Shown here: positions 28,107 through 37,242 of the stretch, in pieces
Numbering within the stretch: position 1 is the stretch's first letter
Layout: each line of letters opens with the position of its first letter
Source of the DNA: Rhodanobacter ginsengisoli
GTDB taxonomy: Bacteria > Pseudomonadota > Gammaproteobacteria > Xanthomonadales > Rhodanobacteraceae
Assembly (NCBI RefSeq): GCF_042657065.1
Contig: NZ_JBHSNF010000001.1
Location: 558,001 to 622,000 of the forward strand
Direction of reading: 5' to 3'
DNA: 64,000 nucleotides
Program-made: the position numbers and the translations under genes
Notes under the pieces: generated by a model
Told to the model about the DNA's origin: nothing
Database searches by the model: none
The model's input: only the letters and a program-made list of their open reading frames with translations

Positions 28107-29519
28107 CTACGGCAGCATCGGCGGCACGTAGGTGAGGGTGGTGCCGAGCAGCCACAGCATGCCCAGCACCAGCGGCACGTGCACCACCAGCTGGATGAAG
28201 GTGTAGCCCACCACGTCACGTGCCTTCAATCCCAGCACGCCGAGCAGCGGCAGCATCCAGAACGGATTGATCAAATTCGGCAGCGCCTCGGCCGCGTTGT
28301 ACACCTGCACCGCCCAGCCCAGGTGCACGTGCAGGTCGTTGGCGGCCTGCATCACGTAGGGTGCCTCGACCAGCCACTTGCCGCCGCCGGACGGCACGAA
28401 GAAACCGAGCACGGCGGAGTAGGCCCCCATCACGACGGGAAAGCTGTCGGTGCTGGCCACATGCACGAACAGCTTCGACAGCCGGTGCGCCAGCGTCACA
28501 CCGCCGGCACCCGGCACCCGGGTCAGCAGCGCAGCGATGCCGCCATACAGCGGGAACTGGATCAGGATGCCCGAGGTGGCGGGCACGGCGCGGGTCACCG
28601 CATCGAGAAAGCTGCGCGGGCGCCAGTGCAGCAGGATGCCCAGGGTGAGGAACAGCAAATTGTAGGTATTGAGGTTGGCGATCGCGCTGATCGCCGGCTT
28701 GCTGGCGAACTCGTGGCCGAGCCAGCCCAGGCCCAGCAGGCCGATCGCCATCGACAGCAGCGGGCTGTACTCCAGCCATTCGCCGGGGCGCGTGCGCGCC
28801 GGCAAGGGCGGCGCCGGCGCCACGACGGCATCGAAGTCCGCTGCCGTGCGGGCATACGCGTCCGACGGTGCCGTGACCCGGCAGATCAGCAGCGAGACCA
28901 CGATCAGTACCCCGGTCAGCACCATCGATTGCCACAGGAAGATCGTCTGGCTGAAAGGCAGCACGCCGGTGATCGCCAGCAGGCCCGGCGGCATGCTGGC
29001 CGGATTGGCCTGCAATTGCGCGGCGGACGACGACAGGCCCATCGCCCAGATCGCGCCCAGTCCGAGGTAGGCCGCCGCGCCGGCCGCGCGATAGTCCATG
29101 CGCAGGTCGTGGCGTCGGGCCAGCGCGCGCACCAGCAGGCCGCCGAACACCAGCGAGAAACCCCAGCTCAGCAGCGACGCCAGCATGCTGACCAGGGCCA
29201 CGTAGACGATCGCGCCCCGGCCCGTGCGTGGCGCGCGCGCGAGTACGTCGATGAAGCGTGCCACCACCGGTGCGGTGGCCAGCACGTAGCCGCCGATGAC
29301 CACGAATGCCATCTGCATGGTGAACGGGATCAGGCTCCAGAAGCCCTCGCCGAACGCGTTCAGCGCGGCCGTCGGCGCGGCGCCGAAGCCGAGCGCCGCC
29401 ACGGTCACGATGACCACGCCGAGTGCGGCAAACACCCAGGCATCGGGAAACCATTGCTCCGCCCACGTTGCACAGCGCAGCGCGGCGCGTGCCATCCATC
29501 CGTCCTGCGAGGCGTTCAT
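28107..29519 (-). CDS. Short-chain fatty acid transporter, AtoE family
   Basis: This 470-residue permease has about 10-12 membrane spans. The AtoE family features are the WAEQWFPDAWVFAALGVVI start, ALLSWGFSLVFG-like GFSLVFGGLL, LPFSQTIFLWQSM and the VPSGGGKWLVEAPYVM block near the C-terminus. E. coli AtoE takes up acetoacetate/short-chain fatty acids. Here no ato catabolic genes are nearby, so the substrate is inferred from family only. The start is ATG at 29519 with GGAGAAC upstream, rather than the longer frame from 29582. Confidence 0.9.
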   Translation of the reverse strand: MNASQDGWMARAALRCATWAEQWFPDAWVFAALGVVIVTVAALGFGAAPTAALNAFGEGFWSLIPFTMQMAFVVIGGYVLATAPVVARFIDVLARAPRTGRGAIVYVALVSMLASLLSWGFSLVFGGLLVRALARRHDLRMDYRAAGAAAYLGLGAIWAMGLSSSAAQLQANPASMPPGLLAITGVLPFSQTIFLWQSMVLTGVLIVVSLLICRVTAPSDAYARTAADFDAVVAPAPPLPARTRPGEWLEYSPLLSMAIGLLGLGWLGHEFASKPAISAIANLNTYNLLFLTLGILLHWRPRSFLDAVTRAVPATSGILIQFPLYGGIAALLTRVPGAGGVTLAHRLSKLFVHVASTDSFPVVMGAYSAVLGFFVPSGGGKWLVEAPYVMQAANDLHVHLGWAVQVYNAAEALPNLINPFWMLPLLGVLGLKARDVVGYTFIQLVVHVPLVLGMLWLLGTTLTYVPPMLP

Positions 29520-29603
29520 TCCGTTCTCCGCTGATGACGCGACATCGTCGCGCCCGACCCGGCATGCAGGCAAGTCGGCCATGCCCGGGGTCGGCGGACG
29601 GAC

Positions 29604-30521
29604 TCAGGCGGGACGCTTCTGCCGGGCCAGCGTGATCACCGCCACGCCGAACAGGATGATCGCCATGCCGGCGAGGTCATACGGGCCGACATGTTCACCG
29701 GCCAGCATGACACCGAACAGCACCGCCACCGGCGGATTCACATAGGCGTAGCTGGTGGCCAAGGCCGGCCGGGCGTGCTTGAGCACGTAGAGGTAGGCGC
29801 TGAACGCGACGATCGAACCGAACACGCCCAGGTAGACCAGCGCCAGCGTGGCATGCACGGTGGGATGCGACGGCAGGTGCTCGCCGCCGGCAAAACCGAC
29901 GAGCAGCAGGGCGACGCTGGCGCAGAGCATCTGCGCGGCGGTGTTCATCGGCCCCGGGGGCATCTGTTGATGCCGGCTCCAGGCCGAGCCGAACGCCCAG
30001 CACATCGCCGCGACCAGCAGCGCCAGTGCACCGAGGCGCGAGCCGGACAGGCTGCTGCCCAGGTTCAGCACGATCACGCCGGCGAAGCCGATCGCCAGGC
30101 CGGCGATCTCCCGCCGGTTCGGCCACTGGCCATACAGGCCGGTGAACAGCGCGGCGAACAGCGGCATGCTGGCCACCGCCACCGCCGCGATCCCCGAGCT
30201 CACCCGCTCTTCGGCAAAGCAGACCAGGCCGTTGCCCATGCCCAGCAGCAGCAACCCGGTGAACGCGGCATTGCGCCATTGCAGGGGCGTCGGCGAGGCC
30301 ATCCCGCGCAGGCGCAGAAAGCCGTACAGCACCAGGCCGGCGCAAAGGAAGCGGATGCCGGCGAGCAGGAACGGAGGGTAGCTTTCCAGCGCGAAGCGGA
30401 TACCCAGATAAGTCGAGCCCCAGATCACGTAGAGCGCGAACAGCGCCAACGGAATCATCCAGCGGGGATCGCTCAGCGGGTGCGGTGATTCCGCCGCGGC
30501 AGGGGCAGAGATATCGGACAT
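29604..30521 (-). CDS. EamA/DMT-family exporter (YedA-like)
   Basis: This 305-residue inner-membrane protein has ten predicted spans in two EamA repeats. The YedA-like signature LYVIWGSTYLGIRFALES and PPFLLAGIRFL lies in the first repeat, and a second-repeat block YLYVLKHARPALATSYAYVNP lies near the C-terminus. It exports small metabolites or amino acids; the substrate is unknown. It lies 84 bases before the AtoE-like gene on the same strand. Confidence 0.9.
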   Translation of the reverse strand: MSDISAPAAAESPHPLSDPRWMIPLALFALYVIWGSTYLGIRFALESYPPFLLAGIRFLCAGLVLYGFLRLRGMASPTPLQWRNAAFTGLLLLGMGNGLVCFAEERVSSGIAAVAVASMPLFAALFTGLYGQWPNRREIAGLAIGFAGVIVLNLGSSLSGSRLGALALLVAAMCWAFGSAWSRHQQMPPGPMNTAAQMLCASVALLLVGFAGGEHLPSHPTVHATLALVYLGVFGSIVAFSAYLYVLKHARPALATSYAYVNPPVAVLFGVMLAGEHVGPYDLAGMAIILFGVAVITLARQKRPA

Positions 30522-30647
30522 GGGCGCGGATCGTGTGGGGAGGGCGCATTATCCGCGAGCCTGCAGCGCTTGTCGTCAGCCGAAGCGGCACCCCGTGATC
30601 GACAGCGGGATCGCCCGGATTGAGTCAGGAGTCGGTTGCGGCGGAGC

Positions 30648-30923
30648 TCAATGCGCGACGGGACGATGGTTCCGGACCACCACGAACTCGCCTTCCAGCA
30701 CGGCCGGATGGTGGGCGGAGACCGACGACGCGGATTGCGCCGGGCTGCGTGCATGCTTCCACTGGCGCACGGCCAGCAGCACGATGCCGCCGACCAGCAG
30801 CACCCCGGCCACGACCAGCCCGAACACCAGCAACACACCGATGACCGCCATGCCCAGCAGCAGCGACAGGAAACGGGCCAGCGGGTGACGGGGGCGACGC
30901 ATGGAGGGCATGGAAAAGTACAT
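30648..30923 (-). CDS. Small membrane protein of unknown function
   Basis: This is a 91-residue protein with a basic N-terminus (RRPRHPLARF) and one long hydrophobic region (about 17-53, rich in Val/Leu/Gly) that could be one or two spans, followed by a short polar tail. I recognise no family. Internal ATG codons at residues 5 and 8 are alternative starts. It is divergent from the Rieske gene, and the shared upstream region has a tandem repeat. The call rests on composition and position only. Confidence 0.5.
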   Translation of the reverse strand: MYFSMPSMRRPRHPLARFLSLLLGMAVIGVLLVFGLVVAGVLLVGGIVLLAVRQWKHARSPAQSASSVSAHHPAVLEGEFVVVRNHRPVAH

Positions 30924-30949
30924 GTGTTAAAAATCCGTGTGTTAAAATC
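30924..30949. promoter_or_regulatory. Tandem AT-rich direct repeat in a divergent promoter region
   Basis: GTGTTAAAAATC (30924-30935) and GTGTTAAAATC (30939-30949) are nearly identical and spaced 15 bases apart start to start. They lie between the small membrane protein and the Rieske protein. AT-rich sequence like this is rare in the window. They could be promoter elements or a regulator's tandem site. Confidence 0.35.
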
Positions 30950-31000
30950 AACGACTTACGCGACAACGATGAGGCCAACCGGCCCGCGAGGCAAGTGCCG

Positions 31001-31363
31001 ATGGATACAGTTACCCCGGTCGAATCCACAAGTCAGCCGCTGTGCCGGCTGGACGAGATTCCGGATGGCGGTGCCAGCGCGGTCGATGCCGTGCTGGCCG
31101 ATGGCGAGGAGAATCTGATCCTGTTGCGCCATGGCGGGCAGGTGCGCGGCTACCTCAACATCTGTCCGCATACCGGTCGCCGGCTCGATTACGCTCCCGG
31201 CAAGTTCCTGCTCAAGAACGACACGCTGATCTGTGCCGTGCACGGGGCCACGTTCAACCGCGTCGATGGGTTGTGCATCGCCGGACCCTGCCGCGGCGAA
31301 CATCTGCGCGAAGTGGCGCTGCGGGTGGAGGGCGGCGAGATCCACCTGTTGCCCGGCGCCTGA
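31001..31363 (+). CDS. Rieske [2Fe-2S] ferredoxin-like protein
   Basis: This 120-residue stand-alone Rieske domain has cluster ligands Cys55 and His57 in CPHTGRRLDY and Cys78 and His81 in CAVHGATF. Length and motifs fit small Rieske ferredoxins or the small subunits of nitrite reductase- and dioxygenase-type systems. The usual glycine-rich C-terminal block is short. No oxygenase or reductase partner is adjacent, so the electron acceptor is unknown. ATG at 31001 was chosen over the GTG at 30995, which adds only two residues. It is directly followed by a decayed dehydrogenase fragment on the other strand. Confidence 0.88.
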   Translation: MDTVTPVESTSQPLCRLDEIPDGGASAVDAVLADGEENLILLRHGGQVRGYLNICPHTGRRLDYAPGKFLLKNDTLICAVHGATFNRVDGLCIAGPCRGEHLREVALRVEGGEIHLLPGA

Positions 31364-31374
31364 TCCGCCCGATC

Positions 31375-31665
31375 CGCCGCTTGCAGACGGCCGTCGGCGA
31401 CATCCCGTGGCAGCAGGTTCTTGATGTCGAAGATCGCACAGGTTGCCCGCCCGAAGCGACGGATGGGCTCGCTGCCCAGCTCGGCAAAACACCGGTGGGC
31501 CACGGTGAGTATCACGGCGTCGTAGACCCCTTCCTCGACCTGCGCGATGGGCCGGATGCCGAGTTTCTGCTGCGCCTCGTCCGCATCCGCCCAGGGATCA
31601 TGGACGTGATCCCAGCGCTCACGGCCCGCCACTCGTGCAGGACGTCGACCACGCAACCGTCGTGC
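31375..31665 (-). pseudogene. Frameshifted C-terminal remnant of a nucleotide-sugar 6-dehydrogenase
   Basis: Read on the minus strand, one frame gives HVHDPWADADEAQQKLGI, then YDAVILTVAHRCFAELG and IFDIKNLLPRDVADGRL. This is the C-terminal UDP-binding domain of the UDP-N-acetylhexosamine/UDP-glucose dehydrogenase family (TviB/WbpO-like). Upstream, a different frame gives VVDVLHEW, the preceding block of the same domain, so a frameshift lies near 31620-31640. The N-terminal NAD domain (about 300 residues) is absent, and no start is present. The 3' end runs into the Rieske gene. It is therefore a relic, probably of a lost polysaccharide locus. Confidence 0.65.
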
Positions 31666-31749
31666 CGCTCCGCGACGTGGGCGGCACGGGCTTGTCGGAG
31701 CTGCCGCGAGCGGAGTTGACCGTCATGGCGCGCTGACCCGGGTGGGCAT

Positions 31750-33591
31750 TCAATGGAACATCAGGTTGACCACGACCAGGGTGACGACCAGTACCACCAC
31801 GGTCAGAGGTGCGCCGACGCGCAGGAAATCCTTGCCGCGATAACCGCCCGGGCCGGTGACCATCATCAGCGCCGGGTGGCCCGAGCTGAGCAGGAAGGTG
31901 TTGGACGAGGACACCGCCACGATCAGCGCATAGGCCGACGGATTGCCGCCGGTGGCGACCGCCACGCTGATCGCGATCGGCACCATCATCACGGTGGCGC
32001 CGACGTTCGACATCACCTGCGAGAACAGCAGGGTGAGTACCGCCAGGCACAGCTGCAGCACCCAGGGCGCGCCGCCGCCCAGATGCAGCAGCACTTCCTG
32101 TGCGATCCACGCGGCGGTGCCGGTGGCGTCCATCGACCAGCCCAGCGGGATCAGGCAGGCGATCACGAAGATCGTCTTCCAGTTGACCGCCTTGTACGCC
32201 TCGTCCATGTTCAGCACGCCGGTCAGCAGCATCGCGATCGCGCCGGTCATCATCGATACCGACAGGTCGAGGTTGGTGAACAGCGCCAGCCCCTGCGCCA
32301 TCAGGAAGAAGCCCACGGCCTGCCAGATCTTGCCGGGACGCTGTTCTTCCTTCGGGATGTCGGTGACGACGACCAGATCCTTGTCTTCCGAGGCCAGCGC
32401 CAGGTCACGCCAGTTGCTGTGCAGCACCAGCGTATCGCCCGCACGCAGGCTCACCGCGCGCACGTCATCGCGAAACACCTGGTCGCCGCGGGTCACCGCG
32501 AGCACCGAGATGCCGAAGCGCTTGCGCAGCCGCAACTCGCCCACGGTCTGCTTGATGAAGCGCGAGCTGGGCGGGATCACCACCTCGGAGATGCCGGCGC
32601 GGGTCGGGTTGAACAGCTCGCCGAGCTGGCGCATGCGGGTGGACAGCCGGCACAGCTGGTTGTTGGCGAACTGGCTCAGCTGCTCGCGCGGGCCGAGCAC
32701 ACCGAGCACCGAGCCGACCCAGATCACATGATCGGCCGGCGGTGCCATGCGTGAGTCGTTGCCGCTCTTGATCGCCAGGATCAGCGGCGCCTCGTACAGC
32801 GATTCGGCCTCGCCGATGCTCATGCCGACCAGCGGGCTTTCCGCGGTGACGGTCAGTTCGGCGGTCTCGCCGCCGATGCCGTAGGTTTCGGCGAAGTAAC
32901 TCTCGGTGCGTCCGGGTGTCACCTTCAGCCGCTCGTCCTCGTGGCTGGGCAGCAGCTTGTGGCCGAACAGGTAGAAATAGAGCACGCCGACCAGGGCCAG
33001 GGCGAGGCCGATCGGGGTCACGCTGAACAGGCCGAACTTCGGGATCGTGTGCGCACCCGGCGGCAGGTTGAGGTTGGCGCTGGCGATCAGGTCGTTCAGC
33101 ACGATCAGCGGGGAGTTCGCGATCAGCGTGGTGTTGGTGGCGGTCAGGATGCAGAACGCCATCGGCAGCAACAGCCGGGACAGCGGCACACCGGTGCGCG
33201 CGGACAGCCGGCTGCTGACCGGGATCATCAGCGCGGCCAGCGCCTGGCTCGGGATCACCGCGCTGAACAGGCTGGTCACCAGGTTGATCACCACGCCCAG
33301 GCGCGATTCCATGCCGCGCGCCATGCGCATCACGAAGTGCGCGGTGTGGCTGAGTACGCCGGCACGGTCCAGTCCCTCGCCCATGATCATGATCGCGATG
33401 ATCGCGATCACCGCGTTGCCGGCGAAGCCGTTGAACACGCGGTCGGAGGGAATCAGCCCGGTCAGGCCGATCGCCACCACCACCAGCAGCGCGACCATGT
33501 CGGCGCGGATCCATTCCAGCACCAGCATCAGCATGGTGAAGCCCACCAGCCCGAGTACCAGGATCATTTCGGGAGTGAGCGACAGTCCCAC
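31750..33591 (-). CDS. SLC13/DASS-family permease with two RCK_C (TrkA_C) domains
   Basis: This 613-residue inner-membrane transporter has N-terminal spans (about 5-205) and C-terminal spans (about 420-610) flanking two cytoplasmic TrkA_C domains (about 228-310 and 325-405, with AVSLRAGDTLVLHSNW). The motif TATNTTLIANSP in the first half and SQVMSNVGATVMMVPIA in the second are the paired SNT-type substrate/sodium signatures. Relatives transport sulfate, carboxylates or other anions. Substrate is not determinable. It is a single gene with about 210 bases of unremarkable DNA upstream. Confidence 0.9.
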   Translation of the reverse strand: MGLSLTPEMILVLGLVGFTMLMLVLEWIRADMVALLVVVAIGLTGLIPSDRVFNGFAGNAVIAIIAIMIMGEGLDRAGVLSHTAHFVMRMARGMESRLGVVINLVTSLFSAVIPSQALAALMIPVSSRLSARTGVPLSRLLLPMAFCILTATNTTLIANSPLIVLNDLIASANLNLPPGAHTIPKFGLFSVTPIGLALALVGVLYFYLFGHKLLPSHEDERLKVTPGRTESYFAETYGIGGETAELTVTAESPLVGMSIGEAESLYEAPLILAIKSGNDSRMAPPADHVIWVGSVLGVLGPREQLSQFANNQLCRLSTRMRQLGELFNPTRAGISEVVIPPSSRFIKQTVGELRLRKRFGISVLAVTRGDQVFRDDVRAVSLRAGDTLVLHSNWRDLALASEDKDLVVVTDIPKEEQRPGKIWQAVGFFLMAQGLALFTNLDLSVSMMTGAIAMLLTGVLNMDEAYKAVNWKTIFVIACLIPLGWSMDATGTAAWIAQEVLLHLGGGAPWVLQLCLAVLTLLFSQVMSNVGATVMMVPIAISVAVATGGNPSAYALIVAVSSSNTFLLSSGHPALMMVTGPGGYRGKDFLRVGAPLTVVVLVVTLVVVNLMFH

Positions 33592-33801
33592 TAGCGGACG
33601 TCCCGGAAGGGCGGCGGGGAATGCTGGATATGACAGGGCAGTGGAAGCTTCACGCTGCGTCGATTCGTCCCTGGGTGGATGGGGCGAGTATAAGCGGGCC
33701 AGCGCATCGGCTGGTGAATCGCCGCACTATGGATGGCTCGGTTGCATGCACCACGATGCCGTTTCCCGCGACGCCGGTGTCGAAACGGTGCAGCAACGAG
33801 T

Positions 33802-34518
33802 TCAGACCCTGCGGTACAGCAGGTCCCGCACCCCATGCCCCAGCTTCAGTCCGCGCCGCTCGAAGTGAGTCTCGATGCGCCACGCGGGCTTCTCGGCGTA
33901 CTGGCCCGGGCCGAGGTCGTTGCGCCAGCCGGGTGCCGCCTCCATCACGTCGAGCATGTGCTCGGCATAGGGCTGCCAGTCGGTGGCCAGGTGCAGCAGG
34001 CCGTTCGGCACCATGCGCGAAGCGAGCAGCGCGGCGAAGTCGGGCTGGATCAAGCGGCGCTTGTTGTGGCGCTTCTTGTGCCACGGATCGGGAAACCAGA
34101 TGCGCACTTCGGCCAGCGAGGCCGGGGCGATCTCGTGTTCCAGCACTTCCACGGCATCGTGCCGGTACACCCGCACATTGCCGGCATCGCGTGCGGCCAG
34201 CGCGTTCACCAGGCGGCCGACGCCGGGGCCATGCACTTCCACGCCGATGAAGTCGCGCGCCAGGTCGTGCTCGCTGGCCCAGGCCAGCGCTTCGCCGTTG
34301 CCGAAGCCGATCTCGAGTACGTGCGGCGCCTGCCGCCCGAAGCTGGCGTCGAGATCGCGTGGCTTGCCCCGGTAGTCGAGTCCGAAGCGCGACCACAGGG
34401 TATCGAACGCCCGTTGCTGAGCGGGGGTCATGCGGCCTTCGCGCAGCACGAAGCTGCGGATGCGGCGCATGTAGCCCGTGGAGGTGTCGTGGGGTTCGCT
34501 GTCGCTGATGTCGGTCAT
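33802..34518 (-). CDS. trmB: tRNA (guanine-N7-)-methyltransferase
   Basis: This 238-residue SAM-dependent enzyme makes m7G46 in the tRNA variable loop. It has the class I motif LEIGFGNGEAL, the EVHGPGVG and DAVEVL blocks, the TrmB-specific FPDPWHKKRHNKRRL signature and the C-terminal WRIETHFERRG. ATG at 34518 matches the family start; the open frame continues to 35205 but antisense to the next gene. The gene ends 210 bases beyond the SLC13 start. A 10-bp GC hairpin lies just upstream at about 34538-34565. Confidence 0.95.
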   Translation of the reverse strand: MTDISDSEPHDTSTGYMRRIRSFVLREGRMTPAQQRAFDTLWSRFGLDYRGKPRDLDASFGRQAPHVLEIGFGNGEALAWASEHDLARDFIGVEVHGPGVGRLVNALAARDAGNVRVYRHDAVEVLEHEIAPASLAEVRIWFPDPWHKKRHNKRRLIQPDFAALLASRMVPNGLLHLATDWQPYAEHMLDVMEAAPGWRNDLGPGQYAEKPAWRIETHFERRGLKLGHGVRDLLYRRV

Positions 34519-34651
34519 GCTGAATCCAGGGGTGTGACGCCGCCCCGGCAACGGCGGGGCGGCGCACCCATGCAACGTGGTGAGGCGTCGTGGCTTGCGC
34601 GGCACCCGATCTGCCGGGTGCCGCGGCGAGGGAGCAGACTCTACCTCAGCT

Positions 34652-36844
34652 TCATGGTCGCTGCCCGTCCTTCCGCCGTTTCGGTGGCGGCTCTCTCTCG
34701 GGCCGGGGCTCGCTGCGCTGCGCACGAGGTGCTTCGGCGCGGGGTGGCGCGGCGACCCGTGGCGGCTGCTGGTAGCGCGGCTGCTGCATGATTTGCCGCG
34801 GCGGTTCGCTGCGCGCCGGCATCGGGCGTGGAGCCTCACGGACGTAGCTGCGCGGCTCGGGCGCCGCACGCTGGAAGCGTGGCTCGGGGGCGTTGCGCAT
34901 GGGGATGTTCCGGGCGGCCCGGTCAGGCTGTCTGCTGCGGTCGGCCTCGAAGCGCTGTTGTGGGCGTGCCTCGCTGGTCGGCGCGATCCGGTTGACCGGT
35001 TCGGCGCGCCGGATCTGCGGCACGGCGGGCAGGTCCGGACCACCTCGGGACATCGGGCGACTCGCTCTTTCGCCGGCGCCGGAGATGTAGCTGACGCCCG
35101 GTCGCGGCATCGACTCGCGTCGGTCCATATGGTCCCGGCCCTGCGGATGGGCGAATCGGGCCGATGGCAATCCGGACTCCGCGCGGACGGTGGCAGCATC
35201 GCCATGACCCCGGTCGGCCGGCGTACCCGCGGTCACCCGCGTGGCGACCGGCAGCGCCCGGATCGGGCCGGAGACCTGGCGCCGATCCAGCACGCGGACA
35301 TGGGAGTCGACGGCAGGGCCAGCGCGCCGCGAACCGATCGAACGGTCGGCATGACCGATGTCTCCTGCGCCTCGCGTCATGACCGGTGGCGCGTGGCGCG
35401 CCACCACTTCGCGGTTGAAACCGCCGGCCGGCAGATTGCGCACATGGGCATTTCCGGGTGCTCTTGCGGCTTCCGCATCCGGGCGCAACTGACGGGATCC
35501 GCGTGCAAGCATCGGCGCCGCGGCGCGTTCGCGTGCGTCGACCCGGACCAGGTTGCGGCGGACATCCCGGCCGGCGGCAAACGTCCGGCCCGGCACGGCA
35601 GTGAAGCCGCGGGGCGCGTCGCGGTTGGCATGGCGCCCGTCAGCATCCGGCAGGCCCCGCCGATAGCGATCGTAGTGATGATCGATGTCGGCGCGGTGAT
35701 CGTGCCCATGGCGCTCGCGCATGTTGTGGATGTTGATGTCGGCGTAGTAGCCGCGGCTGGTGTGGTACCACGGATCGTAGATTTCGTCCGGGCCGAGCGG
35801 GAACCAGCCGACCGGGCCGCTACCGATGCCGACCGACCAGCCGCCGCCGCCGACAAACGCAACCAGCGCCGGCGCGTAGATCGGACGCACGTCGCGCGGC
35901 CCCGGGATCCAGCCCCATCCGCGATGCGTGTAGGCCCAGCGACCGTAGTGGTAGGGCGCATAACCCCACGGGGTATCGTCCACCCAGGTCCAGCCCCACG
36001 GCGCGATATAGGCCCAGTGGCCGTCGCGGTAAGGCGCCCAGTCGGCGGCGACCTGGGTCGGGTACCACACGGCACCGTAGTCGCTGGTGTCCTGCCAGTC
36101 GCCGTACTGGTCCAGATCCTGGTAGCCGACCACGTCGTCGGAGACGTACCGGCGGCTGACCGATTCCGCGTAGCGCCGGTTGCGCCGGTCGGTCCAGGCG
36201 TCGAACGCATCGCCACCGTCGATATCCATGATCGTCACCATCGCCAGGCTGGAATCGGCGAAGCGATAACTGCGACCGGGATTGATCGTGCGCTGGGCGT
36301 TGTCCTGTCCATAGACGGAGGCGCTGCCGTCGAACGCGGTGACCCGGGTGCCGCCACGGTCGTCGATGTCCACCCGGAAGGTGCCGGGCTGGTCGATCAC
36401 CAGCGCCACGGTCGGCGTGTCGATCTCGTAGCTCTGGCCGTCATCCAGATGACGGACGCTGAGACTGAGGGTGCCCTGGGTCAGTTCGACCTGGGCCAGC
36501 CGATCGTCGAGGTCGAGCAGGCCGACGTCGGTCCGGTGGTCCATGCGCAGCGTGCCGCCGCCGAATTCCAGTTCGGCGCGGGCATTGTCGCTGGTGGACA
36601 AGCGGTCGCCGGTGGTCAGCGGCCGGTTGAGGTCGGCATCGCTCCAGTCGCTGGCGCCGGCGGGCAGGAAGCCCAGGTCGCCGGCAACGTACGACAGCCG
36701 GGCGACCCGGCCGGGCGGGTCGGCGCTGTCGTCGTTCACGCCGGACTGGGCCTGGGCCAGGCCGGCGCCGGCACACAGCAGCAGAACAGCCAGCAGTCGT
36801 CCGTGGCGGCGCAGTGGAGCAAGGAACTTCGCAAGCAAGCGCAT
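34652..36844 (-). CDS. FecR-like/DUF6600 secreted protein, Trp-rich with Arg/Pro-rich tail
   Basis: This 730-residue exported protein has a signal peptide (about 1-32, ending AQAQS), a FecR-like beta domain (about 45-210, with GDRLSTSDNARAELEF and VALVIDQPGTFRVD), then the DUF6600 Trp-rich region (about 240-345). That region has repeated W-Y-P motifs such as WAPYRDGHWAYI and WGWIPGPRDVRP. The remaining half is Arg/Pro/Ala-rich and disordered-looking. Function is unknown; the FecR-like part suggests cell-surface binding or scaffolding. ATG at 36844 was chosen for GAGGAAAC upstream and the signal peptide. Confidence 0.85.
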   Translation of the reverse strand: MRLLAKFLAPLRRHGRLLAVLLLCAGAGLAQAQSGVNDDSADPPGRVARLSYVAGDLGFLPAGASDWSDADLNRPLTTGDRLSTSDNARAELEFGGGTLRMDHRTDVGLLDLDDRLAQVELTQGTLSLSVRHLDDGQSYEIDTPTVALVIDQPGTFRVDIDDRGGTRVTAFDGSASVYGQDNAQRTINPGRSYRFADSSLAMVTIMDIDGGDAFDAWTDRRNRRYAESVSRRYVSDDVVGYQDLDQYGDWQDTSDYGAVWYPTQVAADWAPYRDGHWAYIAPWGWTWVDDTPWGYAPYHYGRWAYTHRGWGWIPGPRDVRPIYAPALVAFVGGGGWSVGIGSGPVGWFPLGPDEIYDPWYHTSRGYYADINIHNMRERHGHDHRADIDHHYDRYRRGLPDADGRHANRDAPRGFTAVPGRTFAAGRDVRRNLVRVDARERAAAPMLARGSRQLRPDAEAARAPGNAHVRNLPAGGFNREVVARHAPPVMTRGAGDIGHADRSIGSRRAGPAVDSHVRVLDRRQVSGPIRALPVATRVTAGTPADRGHGDAATVRAESGLPSARFAHPQGRDHMDRRESMPRPGVSYISGAGERASRPMSRGGPDLPAVPQIRRAEPVNRIAPTSEARPQQRFEADRSRQPDRAARNIPMRNAPEPRFQRAAPEPRSYVREAPRPMPARSEPPRQIMQQPRYQQPPRVAAPPRAEAPRAQRSEPRPEREPPPKRRKDGQRP

Positions 36845-37087
36845 GGTGTTTCCTCGGGTGAGGTGGCATGTATCGCACGATGGATCCACTCGATCCGCGG
36901 TCCGTTCTGCGATGACGGCCAGATTATGCGCATGGGCGGGATTAGGACGGGCTTAGTTTTGCCGCTCCGTGCCGTTGCCGGTTCAGCTGGCCGCCATCTG
37001 CGATTCATGCGCTGTTGGGTCGAGAGTGACGGCCCGCCTTGGACGCGGTCGAATCGAATCGGATGCCGTGGGAAAGGATTCCGGTAG

Positions 37088-37116
37088 TTCCAACCGGGCG
37101 AATCCCGGGTTACCAT
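37088..37116 (+). promoter_or_regulatory. Probable promoter of the tRNA-Gly gene
   Basis: TTCCAA (37088-37093) and TACCAT (37111-37116) are separated by 17 bases, which places transcription start a few bases before the tRNA 5' end. The spacer holds a small palindrome, CCGGGCGAATCCCGG. Confidence 0.45.
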
Positions 37117-37128
37117 CCGCCGACCAGC

Positions 37129-37202
37129 GCGGGTGTAGCTCAATGGTAGAGCTGTAGCTTCCCAAGCTACTGACGAGGGTTCGATTCCCTTCACCCGCTC
37201 CA
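37129..37202 (+). tRNA. tRNA-Gly, anticodon CCC
   Basis: The sequence folds as a complete 74-base cloverleaf. The acceptor arms GCGGGTG (37129-37135) and CACCCGC (37192-37198) pair fully. The anticodon stem GTAGC/GCTAC encloses TTCCCAA with anticodon CCC at 37161-37163, and the T-arm contains TTCGATT. Discriminator T and an encoded CCA (37200-37202) complete it. It reads GGG glycine codons, which suits the high GC content. Confidence 0.95.
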
Positions 37203-37242
37203 TTCCCCCGGTCCTCCGATCCCCGAGCTATCGCGAACCCCT

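Noticed and set aside
34536..34566. GC hairpin upstream of trmB as a terminator of the DUF6600 gene
   Set aside because: The 10-bp stem CGCCGCCCCG/CGGGGCGGCG has no T-run on either side, so I only mention it in the trmB entry.
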